From contig NZ_JALPKR020000002.1 of assembly GCF_023195515.1 (NCBI RefSeq), positions 3,821,001 to 3,885,000 on the forward strand: 64,000 nucleotides of DNA, written 5' to 3'. The position numbers and the translations under genes are program-made. This DNA is from Variovorax sp. S12S4. Its GTDB lineage: Bacteria; Pseudomonadota; Gammaproteobacteria; Burkholderiales; Burkholderiaceae_C. The notes below the pieces were generated by a model. It worked only from the letters and a program-made list of their open reading frames with translations. It had not been told where the DNA came from and did no database searches. Shown here piece after piece: positions 43,386 to 52,328 of this stretch; the stretch's first letter is position 1; the number at the start of each line of letters is the position of its first letter.

Positions 43386-44096
43386 TCAGGTAAAGCGCTC
43401 ATAAAACTCGGCGACGTCACTAGTGGCGGTCAGCGCCTGTAGCGGAAAGGCTTCCCAAGGTGCTTCTGTTCTCATCGTGGTCAAGCGGGCTAGGAGCGCG
43501 TCACGCATGTCCGGCTTTACCTCCTGACGCCAGTTCAAAACTTGGCCCCAGGTTGAACTGCCGTTCAGATGCAGCGGCACGTCGATTGGTTGAACCGACA
43601 TCGCATAGGAGCTCGGGAACAGCCTCCTGTAAGCATCGAGGTTGTAGAGCCAGGAGGTGCCGCGAACCGACACAACGCCGCGCTCTGTGCGGAGAACATG
43701 GGAGAACAGTTCGCACAGCTCCTGCACTCTGGCACCGATGTTCGCGGAGGCCAGAGGACTTGTGGTTGTCTTCTCTGGAGGGACGAAGTGAATGCAGAGC
43801 ACGCCGCGGGCGTCGGGCGGATCGAAGGAGAAGCAGCCGAACGACAGCCCCGTGGCGAGGCGTGGACGATCCTCGTACCACTCCATGCATAAGGAAAGCG
43901 CATCGCGCCTTCCATTGGTCGAGTGGTCGATCCGAGTGACGAAGTCGTTCCAGCGGTTCGCGCCTGCAGGTCCCCAAAGATTCAGACGCCGCCGCAGGTT
44001 TGTGCAGTGTGCGATCGACGCGCCCAAAGGCAAATCCGCAACCGCCGCATAGCGCTCGGCAAAAATCAGCTGCAGGGAAAAATATTCTTCAAGCAC
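43386..44096 (-). CDS. hypothetical protein
   Basis: 236 residues, MLEEYFSLQLIFAERYAAVA. Mixed alpha/beta with several Trp/Pro-rich loops (RLNLWGPAGANRWNDFVTRI, FDPPDARGVLCIHFVPPEK). No signal peptide or recognised domain. One of the longer cassettes of the array. The repeat (43326) lies 55 bases past the stop. Confidence 0.66.
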   Translation of the reverse strand: MLEEYFSLQLIFAERYAAVADLPLGASIAHCTNLRRRLNLWGPAGANRWNDFVTRIDHSTNGRRDALSLCMEWYEDRPRLATGLSFGCFSFDPPDARGVLCIHFVPPEKTTTSPLASANIGARVQELCELFSHVLRTERGVVSVRGTSWLYNLDAYRRLFPSSYAMSVQPIDVPLHLNGSSTWGQVLNWRQEVKPDMRDALLARLTTMRTEAPWEAFPLQALTATSDVAEFYERFT

Positions 44097-44174
44097 TACT
44101 ATGCCGTCGCGTGGAACGTCTGCTTCTGCCGGATTCTGCAGGACGGGCGAACGACAGGTTCTGACCGACAGATG

Positions 44175-44813
44175 TCAGTCAGCAATCGACGAGCCCAGCA
44201 CCAACTCAATCAAAGTCTTAACCTCCGAAGGAGTCGTGATGAACCACTCAGCTCCCGGCGCATCCCTCTTGCGCTTGCCCCGCAGGTTTAGAACAGCGTG
44301 GAGAGCGCGTTCGAGGCTTACAACATCGGAGTGCTCATATGTTCCCAGCAGTTCAGGGGGTTCTGGCATCGCCGTCACCTGGTGGGAGATTCGAATGAGG
44401 GGGTTATTGCCACGACCGATTTTGATGGGATAGGGACCGTCATCTCGCTTGTATGCGGGGAACGTGTACCAGTAGACCGCAGGAGCGGCCCTGGCTTCAA
44501 CGTCCTCCGCCTCGTCGTCGAACTCCTCGGCGCTGTCAGCTTCCGTGGCGGCCAAGCCGACGAGGACAACGCCTTCCGTCTTAGTCGCTGTAAACACTCC
44601 CGGGCTGCTCTTGACCAAGTTTCCTAGCTGAATCCGCAACTCTTGACGCGCCTTCTTCTCGTTGCCTGAATAGTGCCCTATGAAGTAGGCCTTGTACTGT
44701 GGGTATGCAGACCACAGCACGTCCGTAAGGTCGCGATAGCTCAATGCTTCACCGCGTTGCGTCAACACGGCCAGCACCTTCTGCCGGAGGGTTGTCTGTT
44801 CTTCTTCCGCCAT
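44175..44813 (-). CDS. GIY-YIG-type (T5orf172-like) nuclease-domain protein with winged-helix start
   Basis: About 212 residues from MAEEEQTTLRQKVLAVLTQR. Residues 1-85 look like a winged-helix HARE-type domain (QKVLAVLTQRGEALSYRDLTDVLW). After an acidic linker, VYWYTFPAYK ... YPIKIGRGNNPLIRISHQ and LLGTYEHSDVVSLERALHAV form the GIY-YIG/T5orf172 fold, ending GAEWFITTPSEVKTLIELV. GIY-YIG proteins with HARE or T5orf172 parts occur in DNA-processing and defence contexts. Catalytic Arg in KIGRGNN and Glu in SLERALH are present. Start at 44846 or 44996 is possible. Confidence 0.74.
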   Translation of the reverse strand: MAEEEQTTLRQKVLAVLTQRGEALSYRDLTDVLWSAYPQYKAYFIGHYSGNEKKARQELRIQLGNLVKSSPGVFTATKTEGVVLVGLAATEADSAEEFDDEAEDVEARAAPAVYWYTFPAYKRDDGPYPIKIGRGNNPLIRISHQVTAMPEPPELLGTYEHSDVVSLERALHAVLNLRGKRKRDAPGAEWFITTPSEVKTLIELVLGSSIAD

Positions 44814-45025
44814 TTCTATCGCCTCTCTATTGGTAACGCTGAGCATTGTGCGACAACACCAGGCGGCTCCTCTGACGAGGTATGGCGAACCAAGAATGCG
44901 GGCCGGGGATAGAGGTGTCAGAGAACAAAGGTCCGCTTGTCGCCGCACCCTGTCATTCAGACGCAGCCGGAGGCGGCCCCAATCAGCCGCTCGCAACCGA
45001 TCTATATGCGGCGTCCGGAGTCGCT

Positions 45026-45555
45026 TTAGGTCTGCACATAGCTGTACATCAAGGCATCGTGGGCGATACCCTCAACCCATCGGTACTTTCTCAAGTGACC
45101 TTCAAACTCAAACCCTGAACGCTCGAGTACACGCAGGGAAGGTTGGTTACCGCTCAGCACTGTTGCTTGAATTCGAGTGAGCCCCTGCGTCATCGCCCAT
45201 CCGACGACTGAACGGCACGCAGCCGTGGCAAGTCCCCGGCCCCATTCGTCTGGGTGGAGGTCGTACGCCACCTCGGCGCTTCGATGGGTCATGGAGATCG
45301 AGTGAAAACCAACTGATCCAACTATCGTGTCGTCGGCTGTGCGCGCAATCGCGAATCTGACTTGGGGCCCTCTTCTATGCAGGTTTGTTGAATTAACGAA
45401 CTCGCAAAGTTCCTCTGTGCCCTGAGGGCGCCAGCTGATCCCCGGCGCACCGCGTCTGTTCGCAAGTAGCTTAGCCAGCGAGGGAGATCTGTATCCCGGA
45501 TGGGGCGTAGATGGGCGATCCCATCTTCAAGTGGAAAATTTAAATCCGGTGCCAT
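45026..45555 (-). pseudogene. GNAT family acetyltransferase (frameshifted)
   Basis: N-terminal part MAPDLNFPLEDGIAHLRPIRDTD in one frame, C-terminal part in another. Adding one base near 45490 joins SPSLAKLLANRRGAPGISWR and RFAIARTADDTIVGSVGFHS to the GNAT core: EVAYDLHPDEWGRGLATAACRSVV (acetyl-CoA loop WGRGLA) and the SLRVLERSGFEFEGHLRKY end of the RimJ/RimL type. 530 bases = 3n+2 fits one lost base, for about 176 residues. Substrate unknown; related proteins acetylate ribosomal N termini or drugs. The repeat at 44940 lies beyond the stop. Confidence 0.76.
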
Positions 45556-45612
45556 GCGATTCGGGGGCATTCCTAGCATCAATGCTCAAGGTCGAATTCT
45601 GGCCGCGGACTG

Positions 45613-45804
45613 TCATCGTGAAGTGAGAGCAATTTCCAATGCCGCTCGCCATTCCTGCGTGATACCAGTGTCTGCCGGGAGGCCATCTGCTAGCAATGAC
45701 ATCGAGCCCACGAGGGCGCCAAGTTCCTCGACTCCAGAGCGATATTGCGCATCAAGAAACGCAAGCATCGCTACGTACGCTTGATGCTCTGAGATTTGCA
45801 GCAC
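45613..45804 (-). CDS. small hypothetical protein
   Basis: 63 residues, MLQISEHQAYVAMLAFLDAQ, helical and acidic, ending EWRAALEIALTSR. The repeat core (45600-45605) begins 8 bases past the stop. No family. Confidence 0.58.
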   Translation of the reverse strand: MLQISEHQAYVAMLAFLDAQYRSGVEELGALVGSMSLLADGLPADTGITQEWRAALEIALTSR

Positions 45805-45822
45805 TGGTTCCCCCTTTCGACG

Positions 45823-45890
45823 TAGGTCTGCTTCTGGCCGACTGTAGCCTGTCGCAGCCTTGGAGCTTTGGGCCCGAAGTCATCCTACGA
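45823..45890. repeat. extended cassette repeat
   Basis: AGGTCTGCTTC, TGGCCGACTGTAGCCTGTCG, then CAGCCTTGGAGCTTTGGGCC and CGAAGTC. The last block is close to the palindrome GCTTCGGGCCCGAAGC. Confidence 0.78.
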
Positions 45891-45915
45891 CTGCTCTGAA
45901 GCGGACGCGCGCCAC

Positions 45916-46338
45916 CTATGCCGGAAAGCGCGGCAGTTTCGCGCGCTCAACCGCATCGCGGAAAGCGGAATCCCAAGCGCTCCATTGATGCTCGAAGACT
46001 TCACCAAAGATCTGTATGCCAGAAGGCTCGAAAGAGGCCTCGAGGCCTGCGCCCTCGTTCGGGTCACCGAAGTAGTTCATTGAGCCTACTTGCCTCCCCG
46101 GCAATTCGAGAAGTATTCGGTCAAGTATCGCCAGCTCGGCGGAGGTCAATCGACCAGTGTAGATCGTATATGTGCCACCAATCTTCAGGAGCGGTCGCGC
46201 CGCTACATCGTGTTCGTTCGACTCCTGAAACCAGCCATCTAGACCTTCGATGTGGCTGTCCCACGGCTCCTCCTCAACTCGACTAGCGGCGTCTTGAGCG
46301 GCAGCTTTGGGGAGCTTTTTCTTGAAAATTCCCATCAT
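45916..46338 (-). CDS. hypothetical protein
   Basis: 140 residues; basic start MMGIFKKKLPKAAAQ then acidic EEEPWDSHIEGLDGWFQESN. A C-terminal alpha/beta domain with LKIGGTYTIYTGRLTSAELA and EVFEHQWSAWDSAFRDAVER. Possibly an immunity-type protein. Extended repeat 25-95 bases past the stop; another repeat (46379) upstream of the start. Confidence 0.66.
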   Translation of the reverse strand: MMGIFKKKLPKAAAQDAASRVEEEPWDSHIEGLDGWFQESNEHDVAARPLLKIGGTYTIYTGRLTSAELAILDRILLELPGRQVGSMNYFGDPNEGAGLEASFEPSGIQIFGEVFEHQWSAWDSAFRDAVERAKLPRFPA

Positions 46339-46418
46339 TGCTGATCCTTAAATTCGCGGCAATTCGAACTTCCGCTCTTGGCCGTATTCAGCTTTCCACT
46401 GTGTGCGGGCCTCACCCT

Positions 46419-46694
46419 CTACGCAGCGAGTAGGCGCTGGAAGACAGGCAGCAGTTCCCGATAGCGCTCAAGGTAGTCGTCGTTGTCTCCATGTCGCGAG
46501 GCTCGGGCGGCGAGGAAGAGCTCATTGCGAACATCAACCAACGAAGACCGCCGGCGCTCACGGGCCGCGGCAAACGCCGCTTCGCTCGACCCGAAGTGCT
46601 CATACCCGTTGAACGTCATTGCGAACGCGAACACCGCCTGTCGGTCCGTCGGGTCTGGGAGCGCCGAAAGCGCCAAAGGAGCGGTTGGGTTCAT
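46419..46694 (-). CDS. small hypothetical protein
   Basis: 91 residues from MNPTAPLALSALPDPTDRQA. Helical, rich in Ala and Arg (EAAFAAARERRRSSLVDVRN), ending YRELLPVFQRLLAA. The longer open frame to 46946 runs back through repeat copies and is not used. The repeat (46379) lies 35 bases past the stop. Confidence 0.62.
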   Translation of the reverse strand: MNPTAPLALSALPDPTDRQAVFAFAMTFNGYEHFGSSEAAFAAARERRRSSLVDVRNELFLAARASRHGDNDDYLERYRELLPVFQRLLAA

Positions 46695-46753
46695 GTTCTC
46701 TAGCGTGCGATGCCAATGGCTGCTTCTGGGCGAATTCTGCCTTGCGGCTGGGT

Positions 46754-46780
46754 GACTGCTTCTGGCCGAAGGCGGAAGTC
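46754..46780. repeat. palindromic variant of the cassette repeat
   Basis: GACTGCTTC-TGGCCGAAG-GCGGAAGTC: here the half-site returns as a reverse complement, so the element is nearly a full palindrome. It marks the right edge of array part 1. Confidence 0.65.
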
Positions 46781-46961
46781 TAGCGCTGAGCGACGATAGT
46801 CCGCTTCCGCTGCACAGCTGCCGTTCAGCTGGACGGTGTGAGCGGCAGCAACGGGTCGGGACGCCAGTTCCCTCCGAGGGGGAACAACCACCGAGATGGC
46901 CCCTGCCCGCTGGCATGAAGGATGCGCTGTCCCGATGGCTTGCCAAGTCCGGCCTATCGAA

Positions 46962-47306
46962 TCAAGTCCTGCGACCGTTCATGCGCTCCGTGATCCACGA
47001 TTGCACGGCGCTCTCTGGCCATGCTGCGGTGCGCTGTCCGGCTTTCACCGACTGCGGAAAGAAGCCCCTGCGCATTTGTTCGTAGATGGCTGATCTGCGC
47101 AGGCCGGTGAGGTGCTCGACTTCAGGCAATCTCAGAAGCCTGTCGGGGGCGCACTTGATCGTTTGCGCCAGCGGCATCGTTGAATCGGAGCAAAGAAGCG
47201 TGAGTGCGTCCTGCAGCAGACGAACCGCCAGCATGGCTCGTTGAGCGGTCGGCTCGGCGGCGGTGCACGCACTCAATTCATGGTTGGTTTGGCTTCGCAT
47301 GGGCAT
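46962..47306 (-). CDS. AlpA-family phage/excisionase-type regulator
   Basis: About 114 residues from MPMRSQTNHELSACTAAE. The C-terminal 60 residues are a MerR-like AlpA HTH: LLRLPEVEHLTGLRRSAIYE, QMRRGFFPQSVKAG, TAAWPESAVQSWI. AlpA-type proteins regulate integrase or excision genes of mobile islands. No intact island integrase lies beside it. Start at 47300 is also possible. It opens the non-array module. Confidence 0.8.
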   Translation of the reverse strand: MPMRSQTNHELSACTAAEPTAQRAMLAVRLLQDALTLLCSDSTMPLAQTIKCAPDRLLRLPEVEHLTGLRRSAIYEQMRRGFFPQSVKAGQRTAAWPESAVQSWITERMNGRRT

Positions 47307-47501
47307 TGCCTTTCGGTTCTTCCGCAGTGCGTTCAGCGCCGTTGCGGGACGTCCATAGATTGCCGGGCATGTCTGCTGAGGCCAACTCGCTGTAGCAATG
47401 CGAGGCGTACCGGAGCGGGCAAGTGGAAGTTGAGGAGGGCGTTCAGCGCATGGCAAACGTTCACGGTCGCTGGCCACAGCGGACGTATTGGCTGGTGCCC
47501 T

Positions 47502-47837
47502 TCAACGATCTCCTTTCTTCCTTTGCAGCAGAAACGCCTTGCGCTCGGCTCGCGCTGCGGCCGCTTGCTTCAGTTCGGCATAGGACTTCGCCTCGATAAG
47601 TGCTCCGGTGGGATTCTTCACGTTCGGGTTCAAGACGACGCCGTAGTAGGTTGGCGGGGATCTGTGCCCACTATCTCGAAAGATCTGCACCTGCATGCCG
47701 CTGTGCATGTACTCTTCGACCACCTGATCATGGTCCGAGGGTTCCGAGTGCGGAATCTGTGCCTTCACACGACGCGCTCCGTCTTCCGCGGCGATAGGGT
47801 AGATGTTCAGCTCCAGAACCCGGGCATTCAACCCCAC
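47502..47837 (-). CDS. hypothetical protein
   Basis: 111 residues, MGLNARVLELNIYPIAAEDG. An alpha/beta N-terminal half and a basic helical end (SYAELKQAAAARAERKAFLL). It lies directly next to the truncated transposase and may once have been part of the same mobile unit. Family unknown. Confidence 0.55.
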   Translation of the reverse strand: MGLNARVLELNIYPIAAEDGARRVKAQIPHSEPSDHDQVVEEYMHSGMQVQIFRDSGHRSPPTYYGVVLNPNVKNPTGALIEAKSYAELKQAAAARAERKAFLLQRKKGDR

Positions 47838-47852
47838 CTGAATGGCCGATCT

Positions 47853-48165
47853 TGAAGTCGGGAGTCAGGCGGCCGGTAAGCCACATGAGTTCGACGTTGC
47901 GTTGGGCTTCGCGCTCCAGTCGGCGACTCGACTGGATGCGATTGAGGTAACCATAGATGTAGAGCTTGAGCAGAACAGACGGGTGATACCTAGGGCGGCC
48001 AGTTATTGCAGGGTCGGCGCCTTCGAAGCCGAGAACACTTAGATTCAGTTCGTTGACGAACGCATCGACGATGCGCACCGGGTTGTCTTCGCCGACGTAG
48101 TCGTCAAGGCATTCCGGCAACAACGTGACCTGATGTCGGTCTGCGCCTTCGATGAATCGCTTCAT
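47853..48165 (-). pseudogene. truncated IS1182-family transposase (N-terminal part)
   Basis: Only the first ~104 residues of an IS1182-type transposase: MKRFIEGADRHQVTLLPECL, VRIVDAFVNELNLSVLGFEG, GRPRYHPSVLLKLYIYGYLN, NVELMWLTGRLTPDFK. The sequence stops matching at about 47853 and the frame continues into unrelated DNA. A different element from the one at 40904-42405, judged by sequence. Confidence 0.8.
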
Positions 48166-48658
48166 GGGCCACCTCGCTGGAAACGGGTGGTCTCATTTTA
48201 TTTTTGGACCGGCGTTTGAGAAAGGGTTTTCACACGGCCTCGGCCCATAGCCGTCGTCCGATCTTCTCGAAAGCGGTCGCTCGATGCGCGAAGTGGTTGA
48301 GCCGGTCGGAGCCACACGGCGCGCTTTTGCCTAAATGCGCGATTGGGATCCGTGCCACTGCAATCGTCCAATCAGGCTGTGGCACCCAGGAAAAGCGCGA
48401 ATGAAGCCAGATCTACTGCCATCAAACGAGAATCCGCCGAAGAGCTTCTTGGGCACGCAAACCCGATCCTGCCGCCTCACTTTCGCAGCACCGCTGCGCT
48501 ATTTCGCGCTTAGGCGCTCTGCAATTTTCACGTGCCCAGGGTCCCGCACTAGGCGCAGAGCCGACCGTTGCCGATCGCAGCCGCTTCATGCCTTGAAGAG
48601 CGGTTGCTTGCCCGGCTTACACGAGCCCGTCTGCGCAGATCGCATGAGTGGGTATGTG
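48166..48658. other. intergenic region without recognised gene
   Basis: No credible coding frame, tRNA or repeat core was seen in these ~490 bases. The first 60 may hold the end of the truncated IS (TTTTATTTTTGGACC near 48195). Confidence 0.5.
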
Positions 48659-49540
48659 TCATTGCAAGGCATCTATCCAGGCGGTAACTGCCGCATTGAA
48701 CGCATCCTTTCGGTCAAGCATGATCCAATGGCCTGAGCCTTGCCACAATTCAGTTGTTGATTTCGGCGCCTTGAACCAAGGAGCCACCGTGTCCACACGC
48801 GCCTGGGATCGGTGCATGGAGTAGACGGGCATCGTCAGACTGCGGCACAACGCTTCGCTCTTCGGCCCCATGGCAACCTGGTCGGGTCCCAGAAATAGCG
48901 GGCCTATGGACTGGCGAAGCACATGAGCCGGCATGCCTTGGATGCGTCGCGTGTGCCAGCGGATTACCGCGCGCTCAGACTCTGACGAGTAGAGCCCGCT
49001 GAAAACGGCGGGGATTACCTCCCCAGGGACCCCGGCCTTGATGTCCGAATTTAGCTTCTCGTACGTTGGTTGCGCCCCTGCTGGTACGCCCAAGGTCCCA
49101 TCGACCGACACGATCGCCTTGACCAGGTCTGGTCGGCTGGCGCCGAGAATCGCGGCGACTTGACCTCCCATTGAGTGACCCACAAGCACGAACTTCTGAC
49201 CCGCATACTTGTTTTCGATCAGCGCTTCAACATCTGAGGCCAACTCTTGCGGCGTGTATCCCGTTTCAGGCGCGGCTGACCGCCCGTGACCTCGAAAATC
49301 GACACAAACAACTCGGTACTTCGACTCGAATACAGGGAGCTGCCAACTCCAGTCATGCGAGTCGCAAGCCCAGCCGTGCAGGAACATGACGTTTTGCCCG
49401 GAGCCCACATCGGTATAAAAAAGCTTGGACGACGGAAGCTGTGCTGCACTGCTTGTTCCGCTTGCCGCGAGCGTAGATACAGAGAGAACTCCCGCTGTTC
49501 TCATCCAAGCGCGCCGAGAGAGTTGAGCATTGGTGGTCAT
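48659..49540 (-). CDS. exported alpha/beta hydrolase
   Basis: 293 residues from MTTNAQLSRRAWMRTAGVLS. The twin Arg followed by a hydrophobic run is a Tat-type signal peptide. The hydrolase core shows the oxyanion segment FLHGWACDSHDWSW, nucleophile elbow GHSMGG (Ser), and catalytic His in GSGHWIMLD near the C terminus. The acid residue is probably Asp/Glu after LTMPVYSMH. Related to the peroxidase/esterase group. Last gene of the minus-strand catabolic operon, likely acting in the periplasm on the compound bound by the Bug receptors. Confidence 0.86.
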   Translation of the reverse strand: MTTNAQLSRRAWMRTAGVLSVSTLAASGTSSAAQLPSSKLFYTDVGSGQNVMFLHGWACDSHDWSWQLPVFESKYRVVCVDFRGHGRSAAPETGYTPQELASDVEALIENKYAGQKFVLVGHSMGGQVAAILGASRPDLVKAIVSVDGTLGVPAGAQPTYEKLNSDIKAGVPGEVIPAVFSGLYSSESERAVIRWHTRRIQGMPAHVLRQSIGPLFLGPDQVAMGPKSEALCRSLTMPVYSMHRSQARVDTVAPWFKAPKSTTELWQGSGHWIMLDRKDAFNAAVTAWIDALQ

Positions 49541-49582
49541 TGGTACGCTCCTAAAAAGCCGAGCTCGCACGACATGCGCGGG

Positions 49583-50572
49583 TCATTCTTTCTTCAATTC
49601 GATCTGCTGGACCAGCGCCCCGAAGCGCGCGAGATCGCCCCGAGCGCGGGTTGTCGCATCGCTCGGTGAATCGCCTAGAGGCATCCAGCCTGCTTCGATC
49701 ATCTTCCTGCGCATTTCTGGCTGGGACATGCCCTTGACAATCACTGCGTTGAGTTTGTCGATGATGGCCTGGGAAGTGCCTCTGGGAGCGGCAAGGCCGA
49801 ACCATCCAGAGGTCACGAAGCCTGGTAGTCCAGCTTCGTCTGCAGTTGGCACGCGCGGCAGCGAGGCGCTGCGTTCCTGGGTCGTGACGAACAACGCGCG
49901 GACCTTGCCAGCTTGAACGTTCGCCACTTGGGCGGCTGCGTTGTCGATCATGGCATCAACATGCCCTCCCAAGAGATCGGTGCTGGCCGGCACGCCGCCC
50001 TTGTACGGAACGATGTTGGCCGTGATTCCCGCTGCCTTCATGAACATCACCTGTGTCAGATGAGCCTGAGTTCCGATGCCGGCGTTGGCGAAGCTCACCT
50101 TGCCAGGATTGGCTTTCGCGTAGGCGATGAACTCCTTCAAGTTCTGCGCAGGAAACGAACTGTTGATGACGACGGTAAACGGAATCTCGGCCAGGATAGT
50201 TATCGGGGCGAGGTCTTCGACAGGCTTGTACTTAAGGTTGTAAATGTGCGGATTGACGGCCATGGTGCCACTGGCGGACAGCACCAGCGTGTAGCCGTCG
50301 GCAGGTGCCCGCGTGACCATTTCCAAAGCGGTGGATCCCCCTGCGCCAGGTTTGGGATCAACAATCACGGGTTGACCCAGCGACTTTGAGATTACATCGG
50401 CGACCTGGCGAGCCAAAGTGTCCGAAGCGCCGCCACTGGCATACGGATAGACGATCGTGATCGGTTTCGTTGGATAGCTGGCTGCGTCATTGGCTTGCGC
50501 CCGGGGCGCGAGCGACAGCAGGCCAAGTGCGGCGATGGCCGCGGATGCGGCGTGTCGGCGAGAGATCTTCAT
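49583..50572 (-). CDS. Bug-family substrate-binding protein
   Basis: 329 residues from MKISRRHAASAAIAALGLLS. The signal peptide ends near LAPRAQA. The opening YPTKPITIVYPYASGGASDTLAR and the VSFANAGIGTQAHLTQV ligand loop are family marks. ATG overlaps the TGA of the GAF gene by 4 bases (ATGA), so the two are translationally coupled. It likely feeds the substrate of the neighbouring M24-type enzymes. Confidence 0.9.
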   Translation of the reverse strand: MKISRRHAASAAIAALGLLSLAPRAQANDAASYPTKPITIVYPYASGGASDTLARQVADVISKSLGQPVIVDPKPGAGGSTALEMVTRAPADGYTLVLSASGTMAVNPHIYNLKYKPVEDLAPITILAEIPFTVVINSSFPAQNLKEFIAYAKANPGKVSFANAGIGTQAHLTQVMFMKAAGITANIVPYKGGVPASTDLLGGHVDAMIDNAAAQVANVQAGKVRALFVTTQERSASLPRVPTADEAGLPGFVTSGWFGLAAPRGTSQAIIDKLNAVIVKGMSQPEMRRKMIEAGWMPLGDSPSDATTRARGDLARFGALVQQIELKKE

Positions 50573-51075
50573 GCTTGCACTCCAAAAGAGCGACGAACGA
50601 GGAGGGCTGACGCGTAATCCGCGAACAGCATCAGCGGGGAAAGCATTTCGGGGTCGTACCAGCCGCCAACGTGCAGCAGGTTGAGAGAGCCGATGGTGGC
50701 TCCTCCTCGGCGCACCGGCACGTTGAGGGCGCATTCGCATCCGAGCGCCTCAATCAGCGCATAGTCTGGAAACGCACGCCGGCATGCCTCGCGGTCGATG
50801 CAGATCCGAGCACGGCCTCCAAGGATTACCTCTTGGTAGAACTCGCTGGTTGGAACAAGCGGCTTGGCTCCCCCACAGGGGTAGCTCTCGGGCGCACTGG
50901 AGTAGACCCGCTGGTTCTCGTTGCGGGCCCAGTCGATGGCCAGGATGGTGAACAGCCGGTGGCCGGGATAACCTTGCAGCGCCCGGTCCAAAGCGCTTGT
51001 CGCAGTCTGCCATCCGGACGTGTCGGGAGGTGCCGCCACATGCAGATCAGCCAGCAATCGCTTGGGATCGACCAT
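50569..51075 (-). CDS. GAF-domain protein
   Basis: 168 residues, one GAF domain: YPGHRLFTILAIDWARNENQ, a CIDREACRRAFPDYALIEAL middle, and CALNVPVRRGGATIGSLNLL near residue 125, which is the typical GAF end. No output domain, so it is a free-standing small-molecule sensor or enzyme partner. It sits between an M24-type gene (7 bases upstream) and a Bug gene (overlapping), a position that GAF proteins of this kind often take in amide-degradation operons (inference). Confidence 0.8.
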   Translation of the reverse strand: MVDPKRLLADLHVAAPPDTSGWQTATSALDRALQGYPGHRLFTILAIDWARNENQRVYSSAPESYPCGGAKPLVPTSEFYQEVILGGRARICIDREACRRAFPDYALIEALGCECALNVPVRRGGATIGSLNLLHVGGWYDPEMLSPLMLFADYASALLVRRSFGVQA

Positions 51076-51082
51076 GGGAGGC

Positions 51083-52315
51083 TCAGGAGGAGCTTGCAGC
51101 CGACAGACCCAAGGTGCGCCGTGTCAGGTAGCTCGCAATTCGATGACGGAAGTTCTTCTTGCCAATGACCAGTGCCTCGATCCCGGTGGGGACTTGCGTG
51201 AGGCAGCGGTAGCCATCGCGCGTTACGAGAACGGTATCGGAATGGCGATAGCCTCCAACGCCGCTGGCATAGATTCCCGGCTCGACGGACACCAGCATGT
51301 TCTCGGCCAAGACGTGACTACTGCCAACGGCGATCCACGGCGGCTCATGGTTGCCCAGCCCGAAGCCGTGCCCGCATCGATGCAGCCGAGTCCGAAAATC
51401 TCCAAAGCCCTCAGCGTTCAAGAACGCATTGACCGAGGCGTCGATTTCTGCGCAAGCCACGCCGGGGCGAATCATCTTGAAAGCGACCTCTCGGGCGCGA
51501 ACCATGGTCGCGAAACGCTCGCGCTCCTCCTGCGTCGGGCTGGTAGTGAAGAACGTGCGTTCACACTCGGCCGCGTACCCATTGACCCGCGTCAACACCA
51601 TCGCCACATGCGGCCCCGCGCCCAGGCGATCATCGATGCGAGGGATCGAGTGGGGCTCGGCGCTCATCGGCGCCGGCCAAGCAGCAGCAATCACTTTGGT
51701 GGCAAGCGCGTCCCAGTCTGGGACTTCCCTGATGATCTTGCGCATGAGCGATTGGGTCGGCGCGTAGGTTTCTGCGACGGACCCGCCATTCCAGGCAGCG
51801 CGCATGACCTGCCGAACGCCCCAGTCTGCGTATCGGGCGGCGCGCTCGATCTGCTCGATTTCCCACTCGGACTTGACCATTCGAATGTCAGCCAAGACGT
51901 CCGATGCGTGGCCGCCGGCCTTGCTCAACACCTGGCCGACCGCAAATGGTGAGCTGTCATCGAACGCGAAGGGTCCGGACAGCAGTTTGCCGTCCAGCAG
52001 CCGCTCGGACCATCCTTCGCCACTCGGCGCCGGAAACTCGCGGTAGAAGTGGATGTTTTGCTGATCCAGGCCCCAGGCCTTGCGCATATGGTCCACCTCG
52101 AGCACCGGCACCAGCATGTGACGCGATGCATCTGCGCCGACGATCAGGAAAAACGGACGCTCCAGAGGATCGAAAGTGGCGCCGGTGAGATAAAAGATGT
52201 TCTCCGAACCGGTGACGACATAGTGCCGCAGGCCCGCTGAGCGCACTGCGTCGACCAACGCCACGTGGCGGCGCCTGAAGTCAGCATCCTGACGCGCATC
52301 AAACTTGCGGTCCAT
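51083..52315 (-). CDS. M24-fold (creatinase-like) protein 1
   Basis: 410 residues. N-terminal creatinase_N domain (1-150, YVVTGSENIFYLTGATFDPL), C-terminal pita-bread M24 domain (from about 165). His in HRCGHGFGLGNHEPPW and Glu in VEPGIYASGVG are kept. The two Asp metal ligands usual for aminopeptidase P/prolidase are replaced: MVLTRVNGYAAECERTFF has no Asp where two are expected. Loss of metal ligands with retained His is the pattern of creatinase, a metal-free amidinohydrolase. A creatinase-like C-N hydrolase is therefore more likely than a peptidase. Confidence 0.84.
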   Translation of the reverse strand: MDRKFDARQDADFRRRHVALVDAVRSAGLRHYVVTGSENIFYLTGATFDPLERPFFLIVGADASRHMLVPVLEVDHMRKAWGLDQQNIHFYREFPAPSGEGWSERLLDGKLLSGPFAFDDSSPFAVGQVLSKAGGHASDVLADIRMVKSEWEIEQIERAARYADWGVRQVMRAAWNGGSVAETYAPTQSLMRKIIREVPDWDALATKVIAAAWPAPMSAEPHSIPRIDDRLGAGPHVAMVLTRVNGYAAECERTFFTTSPTQEERERFATMVRAREVAFKMIRPGVACAEIDASVNAFLNAEGFGDFRTRLHRCGHGFGLGNHEPPWIAVGSSHVLAENMLVSVEPGIYASGVGGYRHSDTVLVTRDGYRCLTQVPTGIEALVIGKKNFRHRIASYLTRRTLGLSAASSS

Positions 52316-52328
52316 CGTCGGTCCTCTT

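Larger units (their letters stand above)
27123..46780. repeat. array of cassette-flanking TGGCCG-core repeats, part 1
   Basis: Dispersed copies of a 30-60 bp element. Plus-strand sense reads G-A-A-[CG]-G-T-C-[CT]-G then STTYTGGCCG, then commonly ACTGTAGCC or MATTCTGCC. Core (TGGCCG) positions in plus orientation: 30607, 31498, 31815, 32699, 33253, 33640, 34409, 34999, 35748, 35998, 36371, 36893, 37302, 37770, 38550, 39049, 40202, 40628, 40898 (split by the IS, resuming at 42406), 42972, 43326, 45600, 45835, 46379, 46727 and 46762. In minus orientation: 27130, 27212, 27777, 28347, 28817 and 29135. Degenerate copies: 28289, 38128, 44126, 44940. Orientation follows the gene whose stop codon it adjoins. 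Classic attC ends (RYYYAAC/GTTRRRY) were not seen. Confidence 0.88.

Noticed and set aside
46695..46946. N-terminal extension of the 91-residue cassette protein
   Set aside because: It would translate repeat copies and the array edge. The internal ATG gives a normal start.
48204..48658. Small open frames between the truncated transposase and the hydrolase
   Set aside because: No coherent composition, ribosome site or homology-like motif on either strand.
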